Assembly: GCF_003149375.1 (NCBI RefSeq)
Contig: NZ_QFWH01000006.1
Span: forward strand, 1-64,000
Source: Vampirovibrio chlorellavorus
GTDB taxonomy: Bacteria; Cyanobacteriota; Vampirovibrionia; Vampirovibrionales; Vampirovibrionaceae
DNA: 64,000 nucleotides
Direction of reading: 5' to 3'
Shown: positions 55,611 through 64,000 of the stretch, in pieces
Position numbering within the stretch: the first letter of the stretch is position 1
How the letters are laid out: each line of letters begins with the position of its first letter
Notes under the pieces: model-generated
The model's input: only the letters and a program-made list of their open reading frames with translations
Database searches by the model: none
Told to the model about the DNA's origin: nothing
Translations under genes and position numbers: made by a program

Positions 55611-56054
55611 ATGAGCATTTTAAAGTGGACAACACCCATTGAAGAAATGAACCTGCTTCGCCGGGAATTGGAAGGTTTTTTGAATACACCCGGCTATTCC
55701 GGCAACAGTTCTGACTTTAACCCACCGGTAGAAGTGGTGGAAACCGAAACCCATTATCAGGTGCGTATCCTGTTACCGGGCTTACCCGCCGATCAGATCT
55801 CAGAGCATGTGCATCTGGATGCCACCCCAAAAACCTTGGCGGTTTCCGGTGAAATGCATCCACGAGAATTGCAGCCGGGCGAAAAAGTATTGGTCAACCA
55901 GTTCCGCCACGGCCAGTTCTTCAAGCAACTCAGCTTTCCGGACGGTGTGGATCACGAGCGTATTGAAGCCGCTTACAAAAACGGCGTTCTGGAAATCAGT
56001 TTGCCCAAAGCCTTAGCGGTTCAAAAACGAAGCATCCAGATTCAAACCAGTTAA
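55611..56054 (+). CDS. Small heat shock protein (Hsp20 family)
   Basis: An ATP-independent holdase chaperone of 147 residues. The alpha-crystallin domain spans about 45-140, with PPVEVVETETHYQVRILLPG opening it and YKNGVLEISLPKA, the conserved G-V-L-x-I/L motif, near 125. The C-terminal tail lacks a clear I-x-I motif, having SIQIQTS. ATG 55611 follows AGGAGG at a good distance; the six codons back to 55593 are unsupported. It has a palindrome-embedded promoter and its own terminator. Confidence 0.94.
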   Translation: MSILKWTTPIEEMNLLRRELEGFLNTPGYSGNSSDFNPPVEVVETETHYQVRILLPGLPADQISEHVHLDATPKTLAVSGEMHPRELQPGEKVLVNQFRHGQFFKQLSFPDGVDHERIEAAYKNGVLEISLPKALAVQKRSIQIQTS

Positions 56055-56096
56055 AGGCCTACAACTTTGTCTCTGCCGTATTCCACGTTATCCACC

Positions 56097-56129
56097 CAGG
56101 GAGTAGCTTTGTTTCAGGCGTACTCCCTG
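56097..56129 (+). terminator. Hairpin terminator after hsp20
   Basis: CAGGGAGTA (56097-56105) pairs perfectly with TACTCCCTG (56121-56129), 43 bp after the stop codon. A short T stretch (TTTTCC) follows. Confidence 0.75.
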
Positions 56130-56371
56130 CCATTTTCCTGACGCAAACGATCAGGTTTATCAGAGTGGGCAGTAGCTCCTATTGACCAACAGTCTAGGGT
56201 GTCCCTGCAACGCCGAAAATTCAAATTAGCCGATCGGGGGAGGTTATTCGAGCATCAAAAATGCTATTTTTTCTATATCCAGTTCGTTGTTTCAATCAAT
56301 GTTCAACGCAATTTAAATCGATCCAATGAATTAATTGAGGGTTCACCAGAGAAAAAAGGAGGTTGGATTTC

Positions 56372-56539
56372 ATGGCTATTTCCAATGCCCGTTATGAGAA
56401 AAAACACGCTGGTACTAAAAATCGGGGATATTTTTCCCAATTGGGCTACCCTGCTTCAAGCAGTCTGGACGCCAATGAGTTTGAGATTCCCAGATACGAA
56501 GAAGTAAAATTCCTGCGGCTGGAAGATTTTGAGGAATAA
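56372..56539 (+). CDS. Small acidic/basic 55-residue protein
   Basis: ATG 56372 is preceded by a very strong ribosome site, AAAAAAGGAGG. The 55-codon frame encodes a protein that starts MAISNARYEKKHAGTKNRGY, basic in its first half, and ends in an acidic, Leu-rich tail (FLRLEDFEE). A long hairpin follows the stop at 56541-56580. A 102-codon frame in another phase overlaps it but has no ribosome site. I recognise no family. The compact charged layout could suit a stress or nucleic acid-associated small protein; this is a guess. Confidence 0.6.
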   Translation: MAISNARYEKKHAGTKNRGYFSQLGYPASSSLDANEFEIPRYEEVKFLRLEDFEE

Positions 56540-56540
56540 A

Positions 56541-56580
56541 CCGCTCTCTTAAGCGACCGTTCTCCGTCGTTTGAGAGTGG
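56541..56580 (+). terminator. Long hairpin after the 55-residue protein
   Basis: CCGCTCTC and GAGAGTGG enclose an inner stem GCGAC/GTCGT with a CGTTCTCC loop. There is no T run after it, so it may be a stabilising structure rather than a strict terminator. Confidence 0.45.
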
Positions 56581-57160
56581 CTATGCCTGCCGTTCAATTC
56601 TGTTATTTGTTAAAGTTTTTAAACGATGCTTAACTTACTATATCGTACGTAACAGATGGGGATTTACCATAGAACCGTGGCTTGGTGTAATCACGTCAAT
56701 TCCTGAAAAGCCCATTCAATCGGTTACCGATTGACTTTAGCAAAGGGGTTGGCAAACCGGAGAGCAGTCGCAGGTGAAAAGAGTCAATCCAATTTGTTCT
56801 CAAAGTATTTTTTCTTTGAAGAATATCTTGTGGGATAGGCTCCACCGGTTTGAATAGGGTCGCTTGCAACCCGGTTCCGATATTTCGGAACCGGGTTGTT
56901 GCCCGCGTTACTATTCGGGATTGCACCAAGCGCTTTTCAAAAGGCAAGGCTGTTTTCACAATACGTTTGTCACTGTATGAGTTCAGCGCGTTAAAAAATT
57001 CAGACTAGGCTTTTTGCCAGAAGCATCCAGGGTTTGTCTGCGCTGTACGCAGTCTTAGAAACGTGTTGCGAAGGCAGCCTCGCCTCTCAAAAAATGAGAA
57101 CGCAGCCTTTTTTATCTCGTTCTCAGAGATTATGTGGAATGGATTTTTCTGCGCCGCTTC
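56581..57160. other. Gene-poor, hairpin-rich region
   Basis: No supported gene lies in these 580 bp. CAATCGG-tta-CCGATTG (56717-56733) is a perfect hairpin. CAACCCGGTTCCGA-tatt-TCGGAACCGGGTTG (56867-56898) is a perfect 14-bp stem with a 4-nt loop. TGAGAACG/CGTTCTCA (57095-57125) surrounds a T run and could end the minus-strand gene at 57161. An 87-codon minus frame (56696-56959) reads through the perfect hairpin and was not accepted. A short RNA is possible. Confidence 0.6.
57042..57083. repeat. Dispersed repeat, copy A
   Basis: This 42-bp sequence matches 61531-61572 at 32 of 42 positions by my count (GCTGTACGCAGTCTTAGAAA against GCTGCACGCAGTTTTATAAA at the start). Both copies are in intergenic DNA, which suggests a repeat family. 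Confidence 0.5.
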
Positions 57161-57358
57161 TCAGGCCATCACCCCGGAAACGTTCAGGGGGTGCGCCGCG
57201 TTGTCGTCCAGTGGGCTGGGCGCGGACAGCGAGTCATTCAGTTTGATATGGGGTAAACCATACACCCCAAGGTAGGCTATCCCTGCAATAACAATGGCCA
57301 GTAATAGCTGGTAAAAATTGGTTTGAGTGCAGGATTTCAGCCATTCCAGATTCACCAT
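57161..57358 (-). CDS. Small single-pass membrane protein
   Basis: A 65-residue protein starting at ATG 57358 with AAGGTG upstream. A transmembrane helix lies at residues about 17-34 (YQLLLAIVIAGIAYLGVY), followed by a polar tail. A hairpin with a T run lies just downstream at 57095-57125. No family recognised. The gene call rests on the helix, the ribosome site and the terminator. Confidence 0.5.
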   Translation of the reverse strand: MVNLEWLKSCTQTNFYQLLLAIVIAGIAYLGVYGLPHIKLNDSLSAPSPLDDNAAHPLNVSGVMA

Positions 57359-57689
57359 GGTCACCTTACCCCTTTAAGCCCAATTACCTCATAGCAAAAA
57401 AATTCAGATATATTTTGTGATTTCCGAGTTTTTATTTCCCTTTTGGCAAATGGTTCAACCTCATCGTTACGGAAAATTCACAAACTGCTTGGCGGGCGGT
57501 GGGCGTTTTTCACAATTCCCGCATTCAGATTGTATCTGCCGTGCGGTTTCACCCCGTTGGGGAGTGGATGGTTTAAAATGGAGAGCAGGTTGGTATTGAA
57601 AATCAAATTGATATTCGAGTGGTGAATGATTCCGGGTTCTCGTTATAAAGCGTTTTGATGGATTGTGAATGGAAAAGGATGGGACTGCG
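57359..57689. other. Intergenic region, nothing recognised
   Basis: This 330-bp divergent region is AT-rich with several short inverted repeats (TCAAATTTGA-like near 57600-57620). I see no gene and no complete promoter. Confidence 0.5.
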
Positions 57690-58130
57690 ATGATGAAAAG
57701 TCACTGGGCTGTGTATGTCGTGGTTTGGGCGGTGCTGATGACTGCCGCCCCTCTGGGTTGGGCTGAGTCGGGGCTGCGTGAGACGATGGGCAGGAATCGG
57801 ATGGAAACCCGGGTGGGAAACCGTGAAGCCCTTAGAGCCACCCAAAGGGACGCTCATCTCCATCGCCGGCAAACCCGTCAGGTCAACCGCAAACTGATAA
57901 AGAACACGCTGGAAGCTAACCGCAGCCCGGACTTATCCCGAACTGAAAAACGGGCTAATATGGAAGCCGCCAGAAAAGAGGCTCAGGCCAACCGACTGGG
58001 CACTTTGGCTGAAAATAAAACCCAGCTGGAAAGCACCCGCCAAACCAACAAAGCCAACAGGGAGTCCACTCGCTCGGAGAATAAGGCTTTGCTTCAGTCG
58101 GCCAGGAAAAACCGGAAAAAAGCAGAGTAA
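57690..58130 (+). CDS. Exported Arg/Asn/Ala-rich helical protein
   Basis: A 146-residue protein. Residues 1-26 are a signal peptide cut near GWAE. The mature part is one long, highly charged helix rich in Arg, Asn, Lys and Glu, with repeating blocks such as NRESTRSENKALLQSARKNR. It could form an alpha-helical rod or bind anionic polymer. No family recognised. AAAGGA lies upstream of ATG 57690. A strong terminator follows. Confidence 0.7.
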   Translation: MMKSHWAVYVVVWAVLMTAAPLGWAESGLRETMGRNRMETRVGNREALRATQRDAHLHRRQTRQVNRKLIKNTLEANRSPDLSRTEKRANMEAARKEAQANRLGTLAENKTQLESTRQTNKANRESTRSENKALLQSARKNRKKAE

Positions 58131-58154
58131 ACCAACCACAACGGTCATCACTCC

Positions 58155-58192
58155 GGCAGGCTTGGTCATTCGTTTGGCCGAGCCTGCCTTGT
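58155..58192 (+). terminator. Terminator after the Arg/Asn-rich gene
   Basis: GGCAGGCTTGGTC and GGCCGAGCCTGCC form a long GC-rich stem (58155-58188) followed by TTG. It lies 25 bp after the stop. Confidence 0.75.
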
Positions 58193-58385
58193 GTGTCTGA
58201 CCACGCCGCTCTCGGACGAAATGCCGTTCCCAGCGGAAAGTTGCCTGCTTTCTTCCTGCAAGCTCAGCATGCGATTTTGTTGTGCGCTTTGAAGAGAGAT
58301 ACGCTTTAAAGTTTTAATGTTGTTTTTATATTTTAAATATGGAATAATACAGGCATTCGAATGCTAAAGCGTGGAAAGTGAGTGA

Positions 58386-59141
58386 ATGAAGTTCTGGACG
58401 GCCTACTTCGGGCTCTGCCTGTCGTCCCTGATTGTCTTGGGTGGCTTTGGTCTGCGAACGGCAGCATTGGCCCAGCAGGGAACATCCTATATGACCCAAG
58501 CCTCCACCGGGCAGGAGTATGACCTGCACTTTGGGGAAAGCTGGCAATCGGTGCGCACTTTTCGGTTGCTGGCCCCCCTGGAAACCCCATTGAAAGTGTA
58601 CGTGGAGACCCGCCCCCGCAAGCTCTCCCTGTATCAGGCGGATTTCAAGGATTACATTGAAGACAGCCTGCAACTGTGGCAGAAGGCCCTGCAGGGCCGC
58701 ATGCAGTACCAGTACACCTCCAACCGGGCCGAGGCTGACATCACCATCGATTGGGTGGGGGCCTTCAGTGAGGACAGCATCGCGGGACTGACCACTTACC
58801 GGGTGGGACACGCAGATATAGAAATCAGGACGGTGGGCATCCCCCCCGCCGATATCAAGGGCAACATTCTGCACGAGATAGGCCATGCCCTTGGCATTTC
58901 CGGGCACAGCGACAACCCGGCGGATATGATGGTGGGCGTTCGCAAGTGGCACCGCGAAGGGAGTCACTATCAACCGAAGCTGTCCAGTCGCGATGTTCGG
59001 GCCATCCAGCGCCTCTACAGCCTTCAGTGGAAAAAAGGCGAGGACTTATATGCCGCTTCCGCACAGGCCAGCGATCCCATTATGGGTGAGACCCTGGCCA
59101 GACGCCCACCACTGGACAAGCCACTGGTTACCGAAAAGTAA
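58386..59141 (+). CDS. Exported zinc metalloprotease, matrixin-like
   Basis: A 251-residue protease. Residues 1-29 are a signal peptide. The zinc site is HEIGHALGISGHSDN near residue 162, H-E-x-x-H-x-x-G with the third His one residue later than in classical metzincins; the same layout occurs in many bacterial predicted matrixins. NPADMM follows, a probable Met-turn. A domain that looks compact, beta-rich and about 120 residues long precedes the zinc site. The last 50 residues are polar. Substrates could be extracellular proteins or processed surface proteins of the cell itself. ATG 58386. It converges with the cupredoxin gene and overlaps its 3' end by 14 bp. Confidence 0.9.
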   Translation: MKFWTAYFGLCLSSLIVLGGFGLRTAALAQQGTSYMTQASTGQEYDLHFGESWQSVRTFRLLAPLETPLKVYVETRPRKLSLYQADFKDYIEDSLQLWQKALQGRMQYQYTSNRAEADITIDWVGAFSEDSIAGLTTYRVGHADIEIRTVGIPPADIKGNILHEIGHALGISGHSDNPADMMVGVRKWHREGSHYQPKLSSRDVRAIQRLYSLQWKKGEDLYAASAQASDPIMGETLARRPPLDKPLVTEK

Positions 59142-59556
59142 TCTTACCCTTCAGCATATTCATGCCGCAGCGGAACTCCATCTGGCCGGGGTTTTGCGGT
59201 TTGATTTCCACAATCTGGCTTTCCCGGGAGGGAAGGGGTAATTTGACCCGCTCTGCCGGAATTTCCAGAACCTCGCCACAACTGTGCTGGCCAGGCTCTT
59301 CGTCCCGGTAAAATTCGATTTTAAGGGGCTGGCCCGCCTTGGCTTCAATGTGGCTGGGTTGATAGCCGTTGCTGACCACCACGCGAACCTGTTGAACCCC
59401 ATCGGCTTGCTGGGTCGCCTTGACGGGTTTGGAAGCACAGCCAATCAGCAGGGCGGGGCCGCCCAGTCCCAGGCATAGCGACACCATCAGGGGGAACAAG
59501 CGACTTCCGCGTAGCTGAAGTAACTGTTTTTTCGCGTTCGGGCGTTTGGCGTTCAT
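59128..59556 (-). CDS. Exported cupredoxin-like protein
   Basis: A 142-residue exported protein. Residues about 15-40 form a signal sequence with a lipobox-like IGCAS, so it may be a lipoprotein. The C-terminal 90 residues follow the cupredoxin pattern for metal binding: a late Cys (EPGQHSCGEVL), then the C-terminal FRCGMNMLKG with Cys and Met ligands. It probably binds copper. ATG 59556 with AGAGGA upstream overlaps the stop of the zinc-ribbon gene by four bases (ATGA), indicating translational coupling. Confidence 0.82.
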   Translation of the reverse strand: MNAKRPNAKKQLLQLRGSRLFPLMVSLCLGLGGPALLIGCASKPVKATQQADGVQQVRVVVSNGYQPSHIEAKAGQPLKIEFYRDEEPGQHSCGEVLEIPAERVKLPLPSRESQIVEIKPQNPGQMEFRCGMNMLKGKITFR

Positions 59557-59768
59557 CGCTCGATCCTCTTTACCGTTTTGCAGTACAGGCACATATAGTT
59601 GGGCTGTCCCCAGGAGTCTTCACCCTGATAGCTCATGGCCTCTCCGCAGCGGCAAAAGACCCCTTCCCGGACTTCTTCCAGCGTACTGCCCTTGCATTGG
59701 GCATTCATGCACTTGTAGCGGTCATCCACCATCAGGGTGCGACCATTGCAAACCGGACAACGCTGCAT
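59553..59768 (-). CDS. Small zinc-ribbon protein
   Basis: A 71-residue protein with four Cys pairs: CPVC at residue 4, CMNAQC near 20, CRC near 39 and CLYC near 60. These form two zinc knuckles or ribbons. It has AAAGGAG seven bases before ATG 59768 and overlaps the cupredoxin gene. It could be a metal chaperone or a small regulator. No family name can be given. Confidence 0.82.
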   Translation of the reverse strand: MQRCPVCNGRTLMVDDRYKCMNAQCKGSTLEEVREGVFCRCGEAMSYQGEDSWGQPNYMCLYCKTVKRIER

Positions 59769-59825
59769 AGGAGTCTCCTTTTACTGCTGTGTGACCTGAG
59801 AATTCGGGACAGAGGCACGGGCCTG

Positions 59826-59860
59826 AAAAAAGAAAGGCTTTCCCCAAAACGGGAAAATAC
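59826..59860 (-). terminator. Hairpin before the zinc-ribbon operon
   Basis: On the minus strand TTTCCC and GGGGAAA pair and a run of T follows a few bases later. It would end the 83-codon gene at 59880. Confidence 0.45.
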
Positions 59861-59879
59861 CGGAATGGCCTCGGGCTGA

Positions 59880-60122
59880 CTAGTCAGAGCCTGCCTGGGC
59901 GTCTATTTTGCTGGCCCCCATGATGTTGCCCATCAGCAAATTGACAGCCACCCGATCACCGGGTTGAGGGTCGGCGTAAAACGCCTCCGGATTCACCCGC
60001 AGCGTTTGCACCCGAGACTCCCCCGCCACGTGATAGGCAATGTCAAAATATCGGCTCTCGTGAATGCTAACGGCCTGAACGTCCACCAGGACAATTTCCA
60101 GATTCTGCTGTAAACCGGGCAT
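59880..60122 (-). CDS. Small protein of unknown function
   Basis: An 80-residue beta-rich protein without signal peptide. Segments such as SRYFDIAYHVAGESRVQTLRV and PGDRVAVNLLMG suggest a small OB- or SH3-like barrel. ATG 60122 has GGAGAG about 10 bases upstream; TTG 60131 is an alternative. It is upstream of the zinc ribbon-cupredoxin pair on the same strand, separated by a probable terminator. Confidence 0.65.
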   Translation of the reverse strand: MPGLQQNLEIVLVDVQAVSIHESRYFDIAYHVAGESRVQTLRVNPEAFYADPQPGDRVAVNLLMGNIMGASKIDAQAGSD

Positions 60123-60298
60123 GCTGAACAAACTCTCCAGAAGGGCTGCTTTTCAAGGCTCTATTTCGGAATTGCCTGAAATGTACCTGAAACGATTCAG
60201 CCGGGGCATGGTATGGACACTCTTTTCAACATACTACGCCCAAGGCTTTTTCTCAAGAATGGCGCAAACCGGGAAAGCGGAGTAGACTTATCGATTAA

Positions 60299-61378
<1,080 letters not shown>

Positions 61379-61427
61379 GTAGGGTCGTCTGAATAAGCGA
61401 GTCTGAGCAAGTTTTGATTTCATTTTA

Positions 61428-61572
61428 GGTGAGGCTGCCCTCCCAACCCGCTTGTAACTGTTTGAGTAAAGCGAGTTCAAAAAGAATGCCTAGCACATTG
61501 GCCCTAAGCGTTCTCTATTTATTTGTTGGAGCTGCACGCAGTTTTATAAACGGGTTGGGAGGTTAGCTTCAC
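61428..61572. repeat. MITE-like element with inverted termini (dispersed repeat, copy B)
   Basis: The ends GGTGAGGCTGCCCTCCCAAC and, reversed, AGTGAAGCTAACCTCCCAAC are imperfect inverted repeats of about 35 bp. Their core CCTCCCAACCCG (61439-61450) and CGGGTTGGGAGG (61551-61562) is perfect. The element is about 145 bp with no ORF. The left end is like the 31-bp repeats at 48.9 kb (GGTGAGG-x-x-x-CCCTC). Confidence 0.55.
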
Positions 61573-61578
61573 TGGATT

Positions 61579-63141
61579 TCAAGGGTGGCTGGATACCGCT
61601 CCCTTGGCGTAGGCCTGCTTTTTGCCGGGCAATTTGTCTCGCAGGGCCTGCCACTCCACGGACAGGACACCGCCGGAAAGATGGTACTGATGTTCCAGAC
61701 TTTCCAGAGCCTCCAGGCAGGAATAATCAAAATAGTTCAACTCATCAATGTAAATGGTCAATTTTCGACCTTGAGGCTGTTGCTCCAGTATGGTCACCAG
61801 CTTGGGCAGGCTCAGGAAGGTGGCGCTTCCTTTCAGGTACACATTCACACTGCCGTCGGCGTTCTCCACGGATTTCCCGGTCAGATCCGACAAGGTGTAA
61901 AGCAGCTTGAGAATGGCCACCAGAGAGCCCGCGATGACCCCTTCCAGCAGATTGGTGCCCACCACCATCACCAGGGTGACCGCGTAAATGAGAACTTCTG
62001 TTTTGCCAATGCCCCACAGCCGACGAATGGCGCTGATGCTGACCAGCCGGAGGCCGGTGTAAACCAGAATGGCGGCCAGGCTGGCGGTCGGAATTAATTG
62101 CAGCAGATGGGGGAAAAAGCTGACCAGGCCCAGTAGCCAGACGCCGTGCAAAATGGCGGACAAGCGGGTTTGGGCGCCAGCATGCACGTTGGCGGAACTG
62201 CGCACGATGACCCCGGTCATGGGCAAGGCTCCCACCAGGCCACACAGGGTATTGCCCACCCCCTGGGCTATCATTTCCTTATCGTAATGGGCCCGGGGAC
62301 CGTCCTGCATGTGATCCACGGCGGTCACGCTGAGCATGGTCTCGGCGCTGGCCACAATGGCGATGGTCAGCACCCACACCCACACTTGCGGGTCTGTCAG
62401 CAGAGCGACACTGTGAAGGGTGGGCAGGGTAAGGGCGCTCAGAATACTGCCCGGCAGCTCCACATAGCGAATGGGTAAATTCACCCACTGGGCGATGACC
62501 ACACCCGCCATGACCGCCATCAGGCTGGCCGGGATCAATTTTACCTTGGCGGGCAGTAGATTCCACAGGGTAATGACCGCAAAAGAAATGAACCCAATCA
62601 GGGCCGCCCAGTGGTGGGTGGCGTTTTCCTGAGGAAACAGTCCTTTGGTTACGGTTTGTGGAATGGACAAAATGTTGGTTAGCCCGTTGCTTTCTGGTGT
62701 TACGTCCAGCATGACGTGAATCTGGCTGCCCACGATTAAGACCCCGATGCCAGCCAGCATGCCCTGAATGACCGCAGGCGATATGGCTCGAAACCATTGA
62801 CCCAATTTCAGGAATCCGGCCAGTGATTGCAAAAGCCCTGCCAGTATGAGGATCAGGCCCAGCCCCTGCATTTGATAGTCGGTGATAATTTCGGCCACCA
62901 GGGCCACCAGTCCAGCCGCCGGGCCACTGACTTGCAGGGGAGAACCGGCCAGCCAGCCCACCACGATCCCCCCGATGATACCGGTAATCAGCCCGGTCAT
63001 GGGTGGGGCGCCCGAGGCAATGGCAATCCCCAGACACAAGGGCAGGGCCACCAAAAACACCACAACCGAGGCCAGAAGATCTTTAGGCCAGGTGGAAGAC
63101 AAGTAGGGTGAGCCGGACAGTTTTTTGAGTACAATGCTCAC
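61579..63141 (-). CDS. SulP family anion transporter
   Basis: A 520-residue inner-membrane protein with about 11-14 hydrophobic segments and a C-terminal STAS-like domain (about residues 430-510: KLTIYIDELNYFDYSCLEAL). Signatures are LPLCLGIAIASGAPPMTGLI near residue 35 and ALPMTGVIVRSSANVHAGAQT near 305. SulP members carry sulfate, bicarbonate, dicarboxylates or chloride. The nearby divergent PEP carboxylase makes bicarbonate a likely cargo, but the sequence does not prove it. The start is GTG 63141 with GAAGGGG upstream. Confidence 0.93.
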   Translation of the reverse strand: MSIVLKKLSGSPYLSSTWPKDLLASVVVFLVALPLCLGIAIASGAPPMTGLITGIIGGIVVGWLAGSPLQVSGPAAGLVALVAEIITDYQMQGLGLILILAGLLQSLAGFLKLGQWFRAISPAVIQGMLAGIGVLIVGSQIHVMLDVTPESNGLTNILSIPQTVTKGLFPQENATHHWAALIGFISFAVITLWNLLPAKVKLIPASLMAVMAGVVIAQWVNLPIRYVELPGSILSALTLPTLHSVALLTDPQVWVWVLTIAIVASAETMLSVTAVDHMQDGPRAHYDKEMIAQGVGNTLCGLVGALPMTGVIVRSSANVHAGAQTRLSAILHGVWLLGLVSFFPHLLQLIPTASLAAILVYTGLRLVSISAIRRLWGIGKTEVLIYAVTLVMVVGTNLLEGVIAGSLVAILKLLYTLSDLTGKSVENADGSVNVYLKGSATFLSLPKLVTILEQQPQGRKLTIYIDELNYFDYSCLEALESLEHQYHLSGGVLSVEWQALRDKLPGKKQAYAKGAVSSHP

Positions 63142-63191
63142 TTTGACCCCTTCTTCTTTTAAAACGCTGTTCCGGGATGTTTTTTAAAAAA

Positions 63192-63224
63192 AGTATAACA
63201 TTTTCTGATTTTTGAAAGTTTCAA
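63192..63224. promoter_or_regulatory. SulP -10 box and palindrome between sulP and ppc
   Basis: On the minus strand TATACT (63192-63197) is a -10 candidate for sulP. TTGAAA-g-TTTCAA (63212-63224) is a perfect palindrome midway between the divergent genes and could be a shared operator. Confidence 0.45.
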
Positions 63225-63241
63225 CTGGGCCGTGATTTTGC

Positions 63242-63247
63242 TATGAT
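63242..63247 (+). promoter_or_regulatory. -10 box six bases before the ppc ATG
   Basis: TATGAT is followed by GCCGCC and then ATG 63254. With no Shine-Dalgarno sequence in between, transcription starting at the ATG is expected: a leaderless mRNA. Confidence 0.5.
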
Positions 63248-63253
63248 GCCGCC

Positions 63254-64000
63254 ATGGGCATTCTTGATAATCCAACCACTGCTTTTCTATCCCAGCGGGA
63301 TTTATACTTGCGCATTCGGCGGCAATTGCCCATTCTGGACAATTTAGCGGTGGCCCCCACTGCGGATGGGGAGGTTTCCGGCAACTTTGAAAAAGCCGTT
63401 CCCACCAAGACCGGCGATGCCCTGACCGATGATGTGCGCCTGCTGGGCGCTTTGCTGGGTCTGATTATTTGCGAGCATGAGGGCGAGGATTTTTACCGTT
63501 TCATTGAAACCCTGCGCCAGTCCTCCAAGGAGGCCCGCCGTCAGTCCGGTCAAATCGGGGTAGAGCGCATTCACCGAATTATTGAGGACGAGTTGCTGGG
63601 CAAGGACGATCTTTCCCAGCGGGCCCAGTTGCACAAGGCGGTGGCTGCTTTTCGACTCTTCCTGCTGCTGGCCGGTATCGCCGAGGAATACCACCAGAGC
63701 GAAAAGTTTAATACGGCCAATCAGGAGCCCTCTCAGGGCATTCTGGCTGCTATTCGTAAGGCCAAAGACGCCCAGCTGCCTTTATCTCACCTGCAAGACA
63801 CCATAGCCAGGCTGGACGCCCGTCTGGTGATCACGGCCCATCCCACTAAAATTCTGCGACAAACCATCCTGCATCACCAGAAGGATATTTTCTACATTTT
63901 GCAGGCCATGCACGCCCCCAGTGTTTCCCCGTTTCAGCAGCAACAGCTCCTGATGCAGCTCAGTGAAAAAATAGAGGTCTTGTGGGCTACCCAGTTCAGC
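63254..64000 (+). CDS. ppc: Phosphoenolpyruvate carboxylase (3' partial)
   Basis: The frame is open from ATG 63254 to the window end (249 codons). It adds bicarbonate to phosphoenolpyruvate to make oxaloacetate, an anaplerotic step. Family signs are DDVRLLGALLGLIICEHEG near residue 58 and the N-terminal active-site segment ARLDARLVITAHPTKILRQT near 195-213. In typical PEPC the latter reads TAHPTE followed by an Arg pair; here Lys replaces Glu and Gln replaces one Arg, a notable deviation. No Shine-Dalgarno sequence is visible. The gene continues beyond the window. Confidence 0.9.
   Translation, partial: MGILDNPTTAFLSQRDLYLRIRRQLPILDNLAVAPTADGEVSGNFEKAVPTKTGDALTDDVRLLGALLGLIICEHEGEDFYRFIETLRQSSKEARRQSGQIGVERIHRIIEDELLGKDDLSQRAQLHKAVAAFRLFLLLAGIAEEYHQSEKFNTANQEPSQGILAAIRKAKDAQLPLSHLQDTIARLDARLVITAHPTKILRQTILHHQKDIFYILQAMHAPSVSPFQQQQLLMQLSEKIEVLWATQFS

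Noticed and set aside
56199-56507. 102-codon plus-strand gene
   Set aside because: No ribosome site and it overlaps the better supported 55-codon gene at 56372.
56696-56959. 87-codon minus-strand gene
   Set aside because: GTG start without ribosome site and the frame runs through a perfect 14-bp hairpin; composition is not protein-like.

Overview
The window reads as ordinary chromosome of a diderm (Gram-negative) bacterium with moderately high GC. Evidence for two membranes is the pair of outer-membrane secretins, a PilP-like protein, AMIN-domain proteins and nucleotide-sugar genes of surface glycans. I see no rRNA, transposase, integrase, phage gene or CRISPR array. AMIN/TPR/secretin proteins, long Pro/Gln/Lys low-complexity proteins and GTG/TTG starts would suit a non-photosynthetic cyanobacterial relative (Vampirovibrio-like). 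That is a weak inference; no marker gene here settles it.

Layout. 0-8 kb: the tail of a Met/Gln-repeat HEAT-like protein, then three consecutive exported proteins with AMIN-like N-termini (phosphodiester glycosidase, coiled coil-TPR, TPR). 8-16 kb: alpha/beta hydrolase, polytopic membrane protein, rph-hisS and a TPR protein. 16-20.5 kb: tRNA-Ser(CGA) with its own promoter, a Gln-rich small protein and an 1103-residue Lys/Pro/Ala-rich exported protein. 20.5-27 kb: EamA transporter plus GNAT, a prolyl-4-hydroxylase-like enzyme, and pseG, an aldo/keto reductase and pseB. 27-34 kb: a small anchored protein, a PilP-like protein and two tandem secretins. 34-41 kb: glpD, prpD-prpB-prpC (methylcitrate cycle), a cNMP-binding protein and a peroxiredoxin. 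41.5-47 kb: a large AAA-HEAT protein and a sugar N-acetyltransferase/aminotransferase pair. 47-51 kb: two paralogous proteins with a VWD-like GDPH domain, separated by nine 31-bp tandem repeats. 51-56 kb: prepilin-like protein, rpmB, queA, HIT protein, metallophosphoesterase, Hsp20. 56-58 kb: gene-poor, hairpin-rich DNA with small genes. 58-64 kb: matrixin-like protease, cupredoxin/zinc-ribbon genes, adenine deaminase, SulP transporter and, divergent from it, the start of PEP carboxylase.

How genes may work together. rph-hisS, prpDBC, EamA-GNAT, zinc ribbon-cupredoxin and acetyltransferase-aminotransferase look like operons from spacing or overlap. SulP and PEP carboxylase share a short promoter region, which fits bicarbonate uptake feeding anaplerosis. 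The most novel-looking feature is the GDPH/VWD-like pair: the motif is one at which mucin-type VWD domains and DUF1521 (MIIA) proteins cleave themselves. Many start codons were moved from the longest frame to one with a Shine-Dalgarno sequence or signal peptide; the reasons are given per gene. Residue positions are approximate.
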